Shown here: positions 46,540 to 57,934 of the stretch, in pieces
How positions within the stretch are numbered: position 1 is the first letter of the stretch
How the letters are laid out: the number at the start of each line of letters is the position of its first letter
Assembly (NCBI GenBank): GCA_031308135.1
Contig: JAHLJT010000631.1
Span: 153,963,276 to 154,027,275, forward strand
Reading direction: 5' to 3'
DNA from: Acheta domesticus
Lineage: Eukaryota; Arthropoda; Insecta; Orthoptera; Gryllidae
DNA: 64,000 nt
The notes under the pieces: generated by a model
Database searches by the model: none
What the model saw: only the letters and a program-made list of their open reading frames with translations
What the model was told of the DNA's origin: nothing
Translations under genes and position numbers: made by a program

Positions 46540-47295
46540 TAAGACTAGCACCATCTTTTTTACCGTCCTTATTACATATGTGGAGAAAATTGAAAAAAAA
46601 ATGGAGCGGTTTTTCAGAAAAAAAATCGTAAATTTCAAGCGCAAATTAAGCAAAACTACTCAGATTTTCAAAAAATTTTACATTATCTTTTTTAAAGAGC
46701 TAATTTCGTACAACAGACTTTGTCTGAGGGAAAAATATTGTCAATTTTGTATTTTTAATCTATTTTTCAGTTTTTGAAAAATAAGGGATTTTAACGAACA
46801 TGAGACCAGCACAATTGTCCTTCGTCCTTCATTGACCAAACGTCCTTCGCACTATTCAACCAGAAACGTTAATAAAAAATATGGAGCCATTTTTTTAAAA
46901 TTTTGAAAATGTCCGAGGGAGTTCATGTACGGTACCCCCCAAAATTAAAATATTGGTTTCAAATTCCAAGGGCCTGGACATCAGCCAGAACAATTAGGGA
47001 ATATCAATTTTGAAGAAAATTGGCTGAACGGTTTATGCGCTAGTGTTGTGCACAGACGGAGAGACAGACGTTTTGCCGTCAATCTATTTTTCGGTATGAA
47101 GAACGTACAAAACAAGGATTCTGGCTACACCACGTGTTAGAGGATTTGTTCTACTTTTAGCAATTGGATGTACGTTTTTTCCTTATCAGGGCCCGGCAAT
47201 AAGAGTTTTTGGGTCGAAAATGTGCCGTGTTCCGGCACACGATTACAATGCTTTCTCTTCTTATGTTAGTAAGTGCGAGAAAGTAAAAATGATGA
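46540..47295 (-). repeat. Rep-A copy, minus, with head
   Basis: Body with caaaactactcagattttc, cgaacatgagaccagcac and ggacatcagccagaac. Then gcgctagtgttgtgcacag, gttttgccgtcaatc and a head ending gtgcgagaaagtaaaaatg. With the preceding plus copy it forms a 1.9-kb inverted pair, tail to tail. Confidence 0.85.
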
Positions 47296-48330
47296 CTGAA
47301 ATGTATCAATTCAAACATAAATTGCTGAATACGAGTAAATAGTATTACATAATCATTACTAAGGGCGAAAAAGTATGTGCTGTTTGAGCACAACTGTTTT
47401 TTCAATGAAAATTTGCGGTAGGGCCAGGTTTTGTCTTTAATATTCTTAAAGTCATATTTTAAAACTACCCTTAGAGTACCAAAGGATTGAGGTAGCGCAT
47501 GTACATTGCAGGGTCAGCCAAACCGAAAAGTTAGCCCAGATTAGTGGCGGCTTGTAGGGTAGTGCAAGTGTGTCATGGCACCACCAACGAAATGGAAGGA
47601 AAACACAATTTTTACCACAAATGTGTGTGTAAAAAATAGTTTCTTCATAATATTTTTCTTTATAGTAATTCATTTAATCGTATATTTAATATTTTGATGC
47701 TCTATTAAAACGCTTTACACCCCCAGATCGCAGAGCACTCTGCCGGCCTCTTTCCAAACCTCTGAGCTTCCTTCGTTTGGCGCATACTCGTTTTAGGCAG
47801 TATAAAGAACAGTGAGTTGGTTTGTATGCGTTTCTTATGGATGAGACGGTGCTAGATTCAAAGTGGCACAGTGGTTTCCATTTTGCACAATAGAGTGCAG
47901 TAGTGCTTAGGGATGGAAGAGCTGCAGATGAGTGACGTACTAATGAACTCACAAAAATAAATACGCTGTTTTCTATTGCAAGCAAACTTTTAATTACTCT
48001 GTGAAAGTAGAGAAATATAGTTTGCGCAATTTTACTTTTTGGAATAATTGGAATGTTTCTTTGATAGAACACCCCCAAAGAGCATGTACTCCTAATTAAC
48101 ACTGGAGTTGCCAAAACATGTGTAAGGAGACAACGATGTGTGTCGGCGTGTGTTAATGCAACGTTCATTTAGAACTAATTACAGTTTGTAGAGAAGTGTT
48201 TTAACGTGAGTGAATAGTGATAATGTGTCGGTGGTTGTAACAACTCGAGTGTATGGTAAAACACGTATTGGTGTTGGTAAGCACGTGTTTACAGTAAAAC
48301 TTATATTAGTCGTAGTATTTCTTCATTATT

Positions 48331-48640
48331 ATGAATAAAATAAGCGAATTATTAAAAACTCCATTTAGTAATAGGACGCTCTCTGAAATAGTGGAAATCA
48401 AAACCTTGGGCAGACCTCTTCCAAATTTAAATCTGCAGCAATAAAGGAAAAATTGATGCCGCAAATGTAGTGAAGATATTTACGGAAAGAGCAAGTGGAT
48501 TTGTGGGTGTGAAGTAAAAAAAATATTTTTTCTGCTTTCCTTGTGTGTTTTTAAGCGGTGATATGAGTTGGTGTAAGACGGGTATTACAGATTTAGGATA
48601 CATCTGATCCAAAATGTCAGTTCATGAATCATCTAAACTG
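48331..48640 (+). pseudogene. hAT-family (ZMYM1-like) transposase N-terminal remnant
   Basis: An ATG at 48331 opens a 37-codon frame (MNKISELLKTPFSNR, then EIVEIKTLGRPLPNL) ending at TAA 48442-48444. Further on, in shifted frames, come KWICGCEVKKIFF, then GDMSWCKTGITDLGYI. FSNRTLSE, the WxCGC zinc-binding word and a SWxKTGxTDL word are, from memory of the family, hallmarks of the TTF-type zinc-finger domain ahead of the hAT dimerisation domain in ZMYM1-like transposases. The catalytic region is absent. Frames change twice, so it is a relic. Confidence 0.7.
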
Positions 48641-48744
48641 CACACGTTTTTATGTTTTCAATGTTTAGTTTTTGAACGAAAAATTTCTATTACTACAATA
48701 TTTTAGAAGTAAAAATAGAAGTAAGAACTGATGATACCACTGAC

Positions 48745-48960
48745 AGTTAATACGTTCAAACCAACTTTGTACATACTTCTATCTTCATTGGGCGGACTAT
48801 ATCTCTGGCGGGATGACACCGCTGCCCTGGCATATGTCTTTCCTTGTATTTCGCACGTGGAGAGGCTGCTTGAGCCAAGGGCGTAAGGCCTCATCTTCCT
48901 GCACCCTTCATCGGCGAACTCAGGAAGCTCTTGAGATTAATGTGGGCACTCAGGCTTTCA
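48745..48960 (-). repeat. Rep-C copy 2
   Basis: Inverted relative to 24035-24270. On the minus strand: cctgagtgcccacat, taatctcaagag, cctgagttc, aaggaaagacatatg, atagtccgccc and aatgaagat. It lies within the hAT-like element, so it arrived later. Confidence 0.65.
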
Positions 48961-49249
48961 GGATGTGTATTTTCATATGATCTTATTATTTTTAGTTTGT
49001 TTTCAGTGTAATATTCATAACAAAGTAATACACACGGTCACTTAAAATTAAATTTCGCTGTCCACGAATTTAATGTTAGAAATTAATCACTTTTTGATCG
49101 ATGTTGTAATTTTAAACATCGATGTTAATTTTATCGATGTAGCATCACTAATGGGCACCACCAATAGAATTCCTTAACCATTGCCACTGTCCTAGATTAA
49201 AGAGAAAACTTACGTATGAGAACGTCTACGCCGTTCTATAGAGCAACTA

Positions 49250-49365
49250 ATTACTTCTAATGCTTATGCAGTGTAGAGAAAGTATTCTAATGGTGCGGGA
49301 AAACACGGTAAATGTTTGACAGAAAAACTGATTGCCCACCCCTAGTAACGAAAAGATAACTAAAT
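49250..49365 (+). repeat. Rep-A head, plus, diverged
   Basis: tgcttatgcagtgtagagaa, agtattctaatggtgcggg, then tttgacagaaaaactg and agtaacgaaaagataac. The body is missing. Confidence 0.6.
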
Positions 49366-49369
49366 ACAG

Positions 49370-51155
49370 AGTGAGTCACGTAACATTATCACCTTCTGTA
49401 ACTTTTGAACTGTTGAAGTTATTGCAATGCAATTTTCACGGAAGGAATGAGGGAATGGGGTAATTGATACCTGTATTCGTTTCTATTTTGTTACTTGTAT
49501 TTTATGAGATATTTGAGGTAACTTTGTTTTTTCAAATGGAACCCTGCATATTTTTTCAGTCTGTCTCGGCGAGCGTAAAAAGACGAATCCAATGATATAC
49601 TGTGATAGTTTATTATCATAATGTGATTAATTAAAGGACACGTGAGTAAATTCCATGGGAGAATTAAAATACAATTGTAAATTAAGTTGACCAATAAGAA
49701 AATTGCACAGTGTGCGATTAATCCAATGAGAGAAGCGGCGGAAGCAACAAGGAACGTATTTGGGTCCAGTTCGCGCAAGAAGCTGAGACAGATGACGCGC
49801 GCGAAAGGCAAACAACGGGAGAGACGACGTTTAGACAATATGACGTAAAATGTTGATTTCGTGATGGGGTTGAAAAAAACGCAAATGGAAGTGTTGTAGA
49901 ACAGTAACAACTGTTTAGAGAACTCTCCGAGAATTTTGAAGTATCGATGGGAAATATAGAAGTGCGTGTCTAAACACGGGACATTTTTTTGGTGTGGATT
50001 AATTGGAAAATGGAGGTGGAACGAATTCACGTCTTTGAGTAATGTCGGTCAAGTGTGCTGTTCGACTACTGCAGGGAAGTAAACGATGGGAAATTGTCCC
50101 AATTTAATAAATGTAAGAAGATAAAGTTGTGTTTAAATTTTAAGAATTAATATTTGAAGGAAGTAAAATTAGTAATATTTTGTCAATGTTTTGGGTTCAA
50201 ATTTTGTTATAAATTGGATATTTGTATGTTTATGTGCGTATTTACAACATATAAACAGGAAATGTTGCGGAAGTAAATATTGTTGTTATTATTAGTCGCA
50301 ATAGTAAGGAGAAATCCCGACCCCGACATAAATACGTACGTAAATATTACTTGCCGAGAGTCTCTATAGACGGCCTGTCAAACCCGCTCAAATACATTTT
50401 TATTAGATTACCGAAAAATGTTACTAAATATACTAATAACTGAAATACAGATAGTTAAAGAAATTAAAATTAAAAAATAGTGTTAATTGCGAAGTCAATT
50501 ATTTTCTCAATGCATTTCACATTGTGATCTTCTATGGTACTTCTGATTTGATATTTAAAAATGTTCAAAGAAAACTACTGCTGAAAATTGTACATTGAAC
50601 CAAACATATCTAACATTCGAGCAGCAGTCCGATGCCGTTTTGGGTAATGTTTTGAGAGACATTCTCACCAAATTCGGATAAATATTTATTTTGTTTAAAA
50701 TGTTTCCCTTAATTCAGTGTGAGACTTCAAATCAGTCATTTGTAGTTGAAAATGACAAGGAACAAAGCCTAAACTAAAGGAAAAAGGTGCAAATTAATTA
50801 AATTCCAATTGTAAATTAAATAAATTCGTAAATGGGGTTTCAAATTCCGAACCTAATGTTTTGAATACATGTACACACTCACCAAAATTCGTTTCGTTAG
50901 TTTGACACTGAAGTAAATTTTTAGAAGAATTAGAGGTCCCTCTTTGCCAAAGAGACAGTTTTAAAATAAATAAAATTAACCTATTTTATTGTGTTTTATT
51001 ACTGTTAAAAGAACATAGGAACATCAAAATATATCAAAAACGTACTTCTTGAGCGACATTGTTTTTCAGAACATTGAAAATTCCCTTACGTTCTTATTCA
51101 GATTATTTGTCATATTAAGAAGCATGATTAACCGTATAATGTCGTTGCAAATTAA
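49370..51155. other. Intergenic; no gene supported
   Basis: The 179-codon minus-strand frame at 49491-50030 is the longest open frame of the unassigned sequence but has no recognisable domain. On the plus strand 49700-49850 there is a basic frame (KKIAQCAINPMREAAEATR) without a partner. From 49371, gagtgagtcacgtaac looks like the start of some dispersed repeat. Otherwise AT-rich. Confidence 0.35.
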
Positions 51156-51159
51156 CATC

Positions 51160-51212
51160 TGATTAAAGCTCTTTTTTGCAAAACAATTGTGATTAAAGCT
51201 CTTTTTTGCAAA
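51160..51212 (+). repeat. Recent 30-bp tandem duplication
   Basis: tgattaaagctctttttt and the next five bases occur identically at 51160-51182 and 51190-51212. Confidence 0.95.
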
Positions 51213-51289
51213 CTAAACATTTAGCATAGTTGCCGCAATCTGCGTAACGACACTTTTCTTCCCATGATGCATTGAAAATTGTCGGTGTG

Positions 51290-51480
51290 GAGGCGTTAGT
51301 TTGCAACGTGCTCGCGTCGACTTCCATGTTTCCGCGACTGGAGTAATCGGGACACGTGACAGAAGTGAACGCAAGTCGCGCGACGCCGGCCCTCCGGTGT
51401 CGCGCCCGCGGTGCCACGCCGCTCCAGGCTTCCGAGTCGCTCTGCTGGAGCAGCCCTGCTCTAAGACCAAAATGGGGGAG
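51290..51480. other. GC-rich island
   Basis: CpG-rich (aagtcgcgcgacgccgg). No protein-like frame on either strand. Confidence 0.45.
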
Positions 51481-51964
51481 GCATTAGGTATCGCTAAGAG
51501 TATGAGGAACACGCTGGTGTTTTATCTCCTGAATAACTTATCCTAATTTTATTTGGCTTTACAAAGTAGGCGAAGTTCCAAGTTCCACTCCACAATAATG
51601 ACCAGTACAGACCACAGTTTTGAAACACATTAAATCGAATATTTTTCCATTTGTTTAACCAACTCTTACTTTATGAAGAGGGTGTTGACTCAAGAACTGG
51701 AGACACTATAATGTTTCCAATATAATGAATATTTTAGAAGAATTTCATCGTACTATACCTAAACTATACCTAAAACTAATTAGATACGAAGGAAAGTGCC
51801 CGATAGCACGTCTGACATCAAAACCTTTCCCGAATGCAAGGCTAGAAATCTATTCGCCTCACTCAGTTCCCACGTCATTCAAAATAAGCAATTAAAGTAG
51901 GATAGAAAATTCCGAGTAATGGGAGAAGCGAGGAGCAGTCCGTCGTAATGGCGCCTATTCACCA

Positions 51965-51985
51965 GCAAGTCTGGCTTGCTGGCCT
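51965..51985. repeat. Short perfect hairpin
   Basis: CCAGCAAG, TCTGG, CTTGCTGG: an 8-bp stem with a 5-nt loop. Confidence 0.9.
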
Positions 51986-52099
51986 TCTTGGCTCGGACTA
52001 ACGGGAGCGGCTGAATTTAGCTCAGATCGCGTTTTGCCGCTGTCTCTGTAGCGACTCTGCCCGGAAGGCATTACGAATCGAGAACCGACAGTGACGGAT

Positions 52100-52277
52100 T
52101 TTTGGCACTATCCTTATAGTGAAGCCGAGTTCAGTCACTATCGGAAAGATAATTCTAGTGGCAATGACTACAAGGCCAATGCCGAAGCAGTATTCTGAGA
52201 AACGGGCCATGGACCTCTTGCGATCTTTCCTCCCTCTTCCTTGTCCTTTCTTCTTCACTCACACACACGCACACAAA

Positions 52278-52311
<34 letters not shown>

Positions 52312-52650
52312 AAATTAGTACATTAACACAAATATCATGTGGCAGATCGGGAGTTTAGAGCTAGTCTGCTATCTTTCCTCCTTCTTTCATATCCTTTCCT
52401 CTCCTCTTACAAACACACAAGTTTTACAAGCACTAAACTATCACACATGTCAGGAGACATATCGGAAGTTTAGAGTTCTACCTGACTGTGGTGTTGCCTC
52501 ACTAAAAGATACCTTTAGGCGGGAAATATCCCACATGCCAATATGTAAGTTGTCGCCGGATGTCACCTACCATTGGGAGAGGAATTATCATCTTCCGGGA
52601 TAAAACACCAACTACACTAACGAGACTAGTGACGGGAGTAGCAGTTGACG
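52100..52650 (+). repeat. Rep-B copy 3, with internal CA/CT microsatellite
   Basis: Shares aaacgggccatg, cacacatgtcaggagac, cggaagtttagag, gtggtgttgcc, gatacctttaggcggg, gccggatgtcac, catcttccgggataaaac and gcagttgacgtgg with the other copies. A compound (CA)n(CT)n(CA)n run at 52257-52310 widens it. Two versions of the cgggagtttagagct / cggaagtttagagtt box suggest an internal duplication of about 120 bp. Confidence 0.75.
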
Positions 52651-52679
52651 TGGCTGGAAACATCAATCAATGGAACTGA

Positions 52680-53015
52680 CTGGGCCTGGCGGGGAGGGAG
52701 GGGGGCGATGCAGTAGAAGGCAAAGCTCAAAGCTTTAAAAGACCAAGCGTGAGAGGCGGGTGCGGGGCCTCCCCGCGCTGGCTGGCGCACGGCCGCCCGA
52801 GGGTGCCTCCGCCTCCGCGGCGCATGCGCAGCCAGGCGCAGAAGCAGCGCCAAATGCCAGACGCGAGCGCCACGCAATTTGGTGCCCGCGTGACCTCTGG
52901 CGCGGCGCGGCGCTGCGCGGCGCGGCGGGGCGCGCGCTCTCAGCGGTCAGCGCGATTAAAGGGGCGGCGCGCCGGGCGAGGGCCGATCCGCCTCAGCCCT
53001 CGAGGGCGCCTCTTG
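52680..53015. other. GC-rich, CpG-rich island (largest but one)
   Basis: tggcgcggcgcggcgctgcg and similar. Open frames on both strands are Arg/Ala-rich and carry no domain. An agctttaaaagacc word at 52730 is TATA-like. Confidence 0.5.
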
Positions 53016-53439
53016 CTTTACATGCGGTTTCATTTCAGATTGCAAATCGGCGGCAACATTTTAACAACACTTCGCTAAAAAAGGGGAGCTATTCAGTAGA
53101 GAGGAAAAATGTTGCAAAGTTTTCATTAAGAGCTAATTAAAATATGATCAATTTCCGACTTTCTCTTAAATTCAATATTAAATTCAGTGATACGCGTTGC
53201 TGGAATTCGGTACAACATACATTTTCTATCGCGTGACGTTTTACGTATCAAAACGGGTAATTTTTGAAACAATGTTAAAAATTAGCCATTGAAATGCATT
53301 CAAAGAGACGTGGTATTATAAGTAATATCAAAGATACCCAGTGAGAACGAAGGTTTAGTTTTCTTCCACTATGTACTTATTATTCCTATTCTTCTGTAAT
53401 TATTAACTTAACTTCAGTTTGTTGTCGCGAAAATTAACT

Positions 53440-54730
53440 TTCTTTTTACTTTCCGTATACGTACGTATACACGGAGTGATATACGTAGTATAATGAAAGT
53501 TATGAAATGCTGCGCGAAAAAATGGCCAATTTTCGGCGGAAAAAAATTAATTGCCAGGCCGTGAAAACGAAAAAATGGATAAAACCAGTTGCTAAATTTA
53601 AAAAATCCCCTAACAAGTGATTAAGCCAGAAACCCTGTTTTCTAGGTCCTTGATACCGAAAAACAAATTGAAAGGAAAACGTCCGTCTGTCTGTCCGTCC
53701 GTCTGACCGTCTGTGAACACTGCGAGCGCCTAAACCATTTCTTCCGATGCGCCATTCCGCCTAATTCATTTCTTCAAACGATTTCTTCCAAAATGGATAT
53801 TCCCCAGTCGATCTAATTCTAGTCGAAGCTTTGAGATTTTGAAAAAGATTCTTCAAAATTTGGAGGTACTTTGTATGAAGCCCCCCGGACAGTTTCAAAA
53901 TTTTCTCTAAATCGGCTCCAAATTTTTTCTTTAAATTTCTTGTATGAATTGAGTAAAATACACTTATTAACATGGCATAGGTCCGATTTTCACAAATAAC
54001 TCTGAATTTTCGAAAATTGTGAAAATTTGAACTTTTTTCGGCGTCTTTCTACAACTACAAAATTGAAGATAGAGATTTTTTCTTCAAATAAAAAATTTGT
54101 TCTGCATATTGAGTTCTTTCATAAAGGTCATGTAAATGTTTTTCAAAATTTTAGTAGTTTTCGTGCAATATTGCGTGCTATATGTGCAATTTTAAAAAAT
54201 GACAAAAACAAGATTTTCTCCAAAACGGCTCCAACTTTTTTCTTTAAACTTTTGGTAGGGATAGTGGTAAATGTACTCTATCAATGACATAAAAGCCATT
54301 TTGGTCTATCGGTTGGTTTTTTCAAAAATTACAAAAATGTAAATTTTTTACTTGTTTCTCACGTCGTTAATATTTACATTATCGGCGATTTTTTCACATT
54401 ATTATATTTACGAGTATATATGCTTTAAATAATGTCAAGTAAAATTTCTCGAAAACACTACCGCTTTCTGTGAAAAGTAGCTCAAATTTCGGCATTTTCA
54501 GAAATGCTCAAACGCCATTTTCTCGAATATGGCTGCAATTTTTTTCTTGAAACTTTTGTAACGGATCGTGCTAATTACACTCTTTAGTATAGCGTAAAGT
54601 TTATTTCGAGTTATTTTTTTGTTTTTTCAAAAATTACATAATTGTAATTTGTTTGAAAGATCTCTCACATCTTTAATATGCACATTACCAGCAATTTGTA
54701 AACATTATTATATTTGTGAGTGTATGTGCT
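53440..54730 (+). repeat. Rep-A copy, plus, near complete
   Basis: Head hairpin at 53449-53510 (ccgtatacgtacgtatac, gaaagttatgaaatgctgcg). Then gaaaaaatggataaaacc, a CCGT/CTGT run at 53683-53715, aatggatattccccagtcg, and three or four tail modules with tttttcaaaaattacaaaaa. It is colinear with the 45.36-kb copy, including cacgtcgttaatatttacat in both. Confidence 0.85.
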
Positions 54731-54949
54731 TCTCGTACTGATATACTACGAGTTAACGAGCCATGCGTCTTACATCTACATCAAGCCAGCTGACCTGACG
54801 TACGAACTCGAGCCGACACTTAAAAATCAAATTGTCTCAACCCAAAATTTCAAACACGCAATTCTCGAAAATTCAGAGAGATCAAAGAAAATTAGTCCTA
54901 AGCCTTTCTTTTAACGGTCCCCGAGTTTTATCTGTGGAAACAATATAAT

Positions 54950-55345
54950 GACATTTATTTAAATTATGTGTACAGTTATGTGGGTGGGGGCCTATCCTAG
55001 ATATTAAATGTAATCTTACACTAACGTTACAAACTAAAAAACTAGTGGTGCTAAATAGCAAGTACTTTTTGGCCTTTGGTAATGGTTATGTAATGCTATT
55101 TGTACCACAAATTATTTCCGATTTAACACATCTCAGTCACCATTTCTTGTAAAACTCATTACAAATTGTAGAATATTTGGTGCAAAAAATAAATACATTC
55201 AAGCAAATATCAACACAATTTTGACAATTATAACTGCTTTTCATTCAGCTTAATCATGTCCCAACAATGAGTCGTAATTCACAGAAATAAAACTGAGTTG
55301 CGGCGCGGAATATTATTGTTGCTTTTCAATCTGATGTTCCCTGAA
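54950..55345 (+). repeat. Rep-E copy 1
   Basis: Shares with 62940-63480: aaaactagtggtgct, tatttggtgcaaaa, gcaaatatcaaca, acaattataactgctttt and gtaattcacaga. No open frame. A Rep-A head starts at 55358. Confidence 0.75.
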
Positions 55346-55357
55346 GACTATCAATTT

Positions 55358-56545
55358 TTATTACTTTCTCGCAATTGCTAACGTAAGAAGAGAAAGTATT
55401 GTAATTATGTGTCGGAAAACGGTGAAGTTTCGACACAAAACCTCTTATTACCGGCCATGGTAAAGAAAAAGTAGATAAATCCAGTTGCTAAATACAAAAA
55501 AAATCCTCTTACACGTGATGTAGACAGAATCCATGTTTTGTGCGCCCTTGATATCGATGAATCACGGATTGACGGCAAAATCTGTCTGTCCGTCCGTCTG
55601 CACAATGCTAGTATTCCCAAATCAAGCTGGCTGTATTCGCGGCCCCTGGAATTTGAAGCAGATACTGTAATTCTGGGGGATACTTTACATGACACCCCTC
55701 GGACATTTTCAAAATTTCCAAAAATGTAGCTCCAAAAATTAAAATAAATTTGTTGTTGGATAGTGTAAAGGACGTTTAAGATAACGGTGTAGGTCTCATT
55801 TTTGTGAAAATCCCTGATTTTTCGAAAATTACAAAATTTCAAATTGTTTCGACGTCTTCATACAAATATAATAAAGATCTAGATGTTTTTTCTAAAAAAA
55901 TCGGTTTCCTAAAGAAAGATCTTGAAATAATGTCACCTTCAACTGTTCGAAAATATGAGTAGTTTTCGTGTAAGTTTACCAGAAACATAGGGAATTTTTA
56001 TTTTTTCTAAAAAGACGCTCAAAATGTTGTTCTTTAAATTTTCTGCACGTATGTAATAAGGAACGGTAAACGATATGATGCTAATATCATTCTGACTTAC
56101 GCCTGTGTTTGTTGAAAATTGCAAAATACATGCAAAACTACAAAATTGAAGATAATTGAAGATTTTTGCCCTAATGTCTGTTGGACAAAATTATCTCTTT
56201 AAAAATATCTTGTACAATTGTTTGAAAAAATGAATATTTTTCGCGTAATTTGAGCTTGAAATATACCCAATTGTTTTCTTAAAATACGCTCCTACGCTTT
56301 TTCTTTAAATTTTCTTCACGTATGTAATAAAGAGCGATAAAAAATATGATGCAGATCGCATTTCCTGGAATTGCTACGTTTTTTGAAAATTGCAAAAAAA
56401 TTGAAAGCTGCACAATTGAAGATCAAGATTTTTGCCTCAGAGTCTGCTCTAAAAGATCAGAGCATTAAAAAAGGTTATGTACATTTGTTTGAAAAAACTA
56501 GTAGTTTTCGCGAAATTTCTGCTTGAAATTAATGAAATATAAACA
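55358..56545 (+). repeat. Rep-A copy, plus, with repeated tail modules
   Basis: Head tactttctcgcaattgc ... gagaaagtattgtaat; central block with ggattgacggcaaaatctg and tgtctgtccgtccgtctg. The tail repeats a module carrying cacgtatgtaata, gaaaattgcaaaa, aattgaagat and ttttcgcg at least twice (about 56045 and 56320, period about 275). Confidence 0.8.
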
Positions 56546-56554
56546 GGAGTCCCA

Positions 56555-57784
56555 CTGGAAATTCTCGGAGTGTGACGAATTATTTGACTAGTTAGTGGGT
56601 GGTTAGGTGGGAGGATGGCTTGAAATTTTACCTCAAATGGTAATTTAGACTGACTGATTCTCCCTCCTATTCCGAAAATGTCATCATGTTGATGAGTGGG
56701 ACAGAAATTGAAAATCTTACTAGTGGAAGAAATGGTTTTTTTGACCTGCAGAGCCCTTATTTCTGATTTGTAGGTTTTTGCCTGTACTGATCTGATTAAT
56801 AGCCTCTCAGCTTCGTGCTGCAGCTAAATGAGAGTAAATGCTTAATGAAAGTAAATGATTTGAATCTGAGTTTTAGCAGAAACCGATGCATATGTACATA
56901 CCGCTGATCTTAGAGTTTTTATGAATGAGGAGTTTTCCATTAATGATTGTAGTTGCTTAGGATGGTGAAGTAATAAATAATTTGAGAGCAGTTTTAAAAT
57001 TTCTAAGTTAGGTTGAGGAGCATTAACTAAATGAAGACAATTCACTTGTTTTGAAAGCAAGGACCATGCCACCACTTTTTTAGTCTTTCAATTGTCCTAC
57101 CAAAATCCTAGGTCAGCTGGGTTTGATTTTGTTCTTACAAGATTCCATGAATAATTACGCGTGTACCCCCACTCTAGTGGGTACAAATGAGACTCTCTTT
57201 TGAGCGACAGCCTTTAACCACGCGCTCATTGTCGTGGAATCAGTGTACAAATGCATTTCATTGATATGTAATGGTAGGGAAGGAATTATTTTCATAAGTA
57301 ATCTGCTGAGTAACTGAGCTTCGCATAGCTCTAGATGATAGATTGGACGTTCCTTGATTGGAGATACTCTGGTTTCGGCACATAACACATGTGAGTTAAT
57401 AGTTCTCGTTTGATCAGTAGTTACTAAGCACAGATTTGAGCTGTATGTATGCAAAGATGCATCACAGAAGCCATGTATTTCTACATTAGATACAATGGGT
57501 GAGGGGCGTACGTAACTACTAACTTGAATAGAATTGAGATTCTGCAATTGAGTTGCAATTTCTTGCCATTGATTTGATAAGTCATCTGGTAGTTTTGTAT
57601 CCCAACCTAGACTTTGACGCCAGGTGTTTTGAAGAAATATTTTTGCCGATATAGTGACTGGCGCAAACACCCTAGGGGGTAGTGTATTTTTGTAATACAC
57701 TATAGAACAAGGTCTAGTAGCCTTGATTGACTCTAAGAGCCGTTGTAAGTTAGAGACAAAGCATCTTTGGCTTTTCTCACCCAC
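56555..57784 (-). pseudogene. BEL/Pao relic: RNase H, linker and integrase N-terminus
   Basis: Read from 57784 downward. One open frame of 209 codons encodes the end of RT and RNase H: RVFAPVTISAKIFLQNTW, LGWDTKLPDDLSNQW, EIHGFCDASLHTYSSN, ETRVSPIKERPIYHLELCEA and HLYTDSTTMSAW. After a shift come SNPADLG and KKWWHGP, then SSFIKTLRSAVCTYASVSA. Lastly GIGGRISQSKLPFEVK and AILPPNHPL from the region before integrase. The order is exactly that of BEL/Pao pol. The HLEL word replaces the usual PRLEL. Stops and shifts below 57155 make it dead. LTRs, protease and most of RT are missing. Confidence 0.9.
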
Positions 57785-57930
57785 ACCTCGACGGCCCCTT
57801 TTCTTCCTTTGTAAGTGTCCAGAGGGACGGAGGCGCCCGCCGAAACCCTCATCTCCTTCTGTTTACAAGAAACGAAGTCCTGTCCTCGCCCTACTCTCGC
57901 CCGCGCTCGCCCGCCCATCGAGCTAGACGA
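57785..57930. other. GC-rich stretch next to the BEL/Pao relic
   Basis: cgcccgcgctcgcccgccc at its right. It ends where the retroelement reading frame begins. No credible frame. Confidence 0.4.
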
Positions 57931-57934
57931 TGAT

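Larger units (their letters stand above)
47542..49189 (+). mobile_element. hAT-like DNA transposon remnant
   Basis: The left end reads TAGTGGCGGCTTG and the right end, on the minus strand, CAGTGGCAATGG; both inner ends share a ggcaccaccaa word. Outside lie gcccagat (47534-47541) and tcctagat (49190-49197), matching at 6 of 8 bases: a decayed 8-bp target-site duplication, the size expected for hAT. Inside is a remnant of a ZMYM1/TTF-type transposase (48331-48620). The length of 1.65 kb implies internal loss. A Rep-C copy has inserted at 48745-48960. Confidence 0.65.

Noticed and set aside
47686..48168. 160-codon minus-strand open frame
   Set aside because: It lies in the 5' noncoding part of the hAT-like element on the opposite strand and has no recognisable domain.
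49491..50030. 179-codon minus-strand open frame, the longest frame not assigned to a mobile element or host gene
   Set aside because: Leu/Ile/Phe/Ser-rich, with no domain, no splice context and no codon bias like the cuticle gene. AT-rich reverse strands readily give such frames.
52626..53140. Arg/Ala-rich frames on both strands
   Set aside because: Same cause: a CpG-rich island. No domain or start context.
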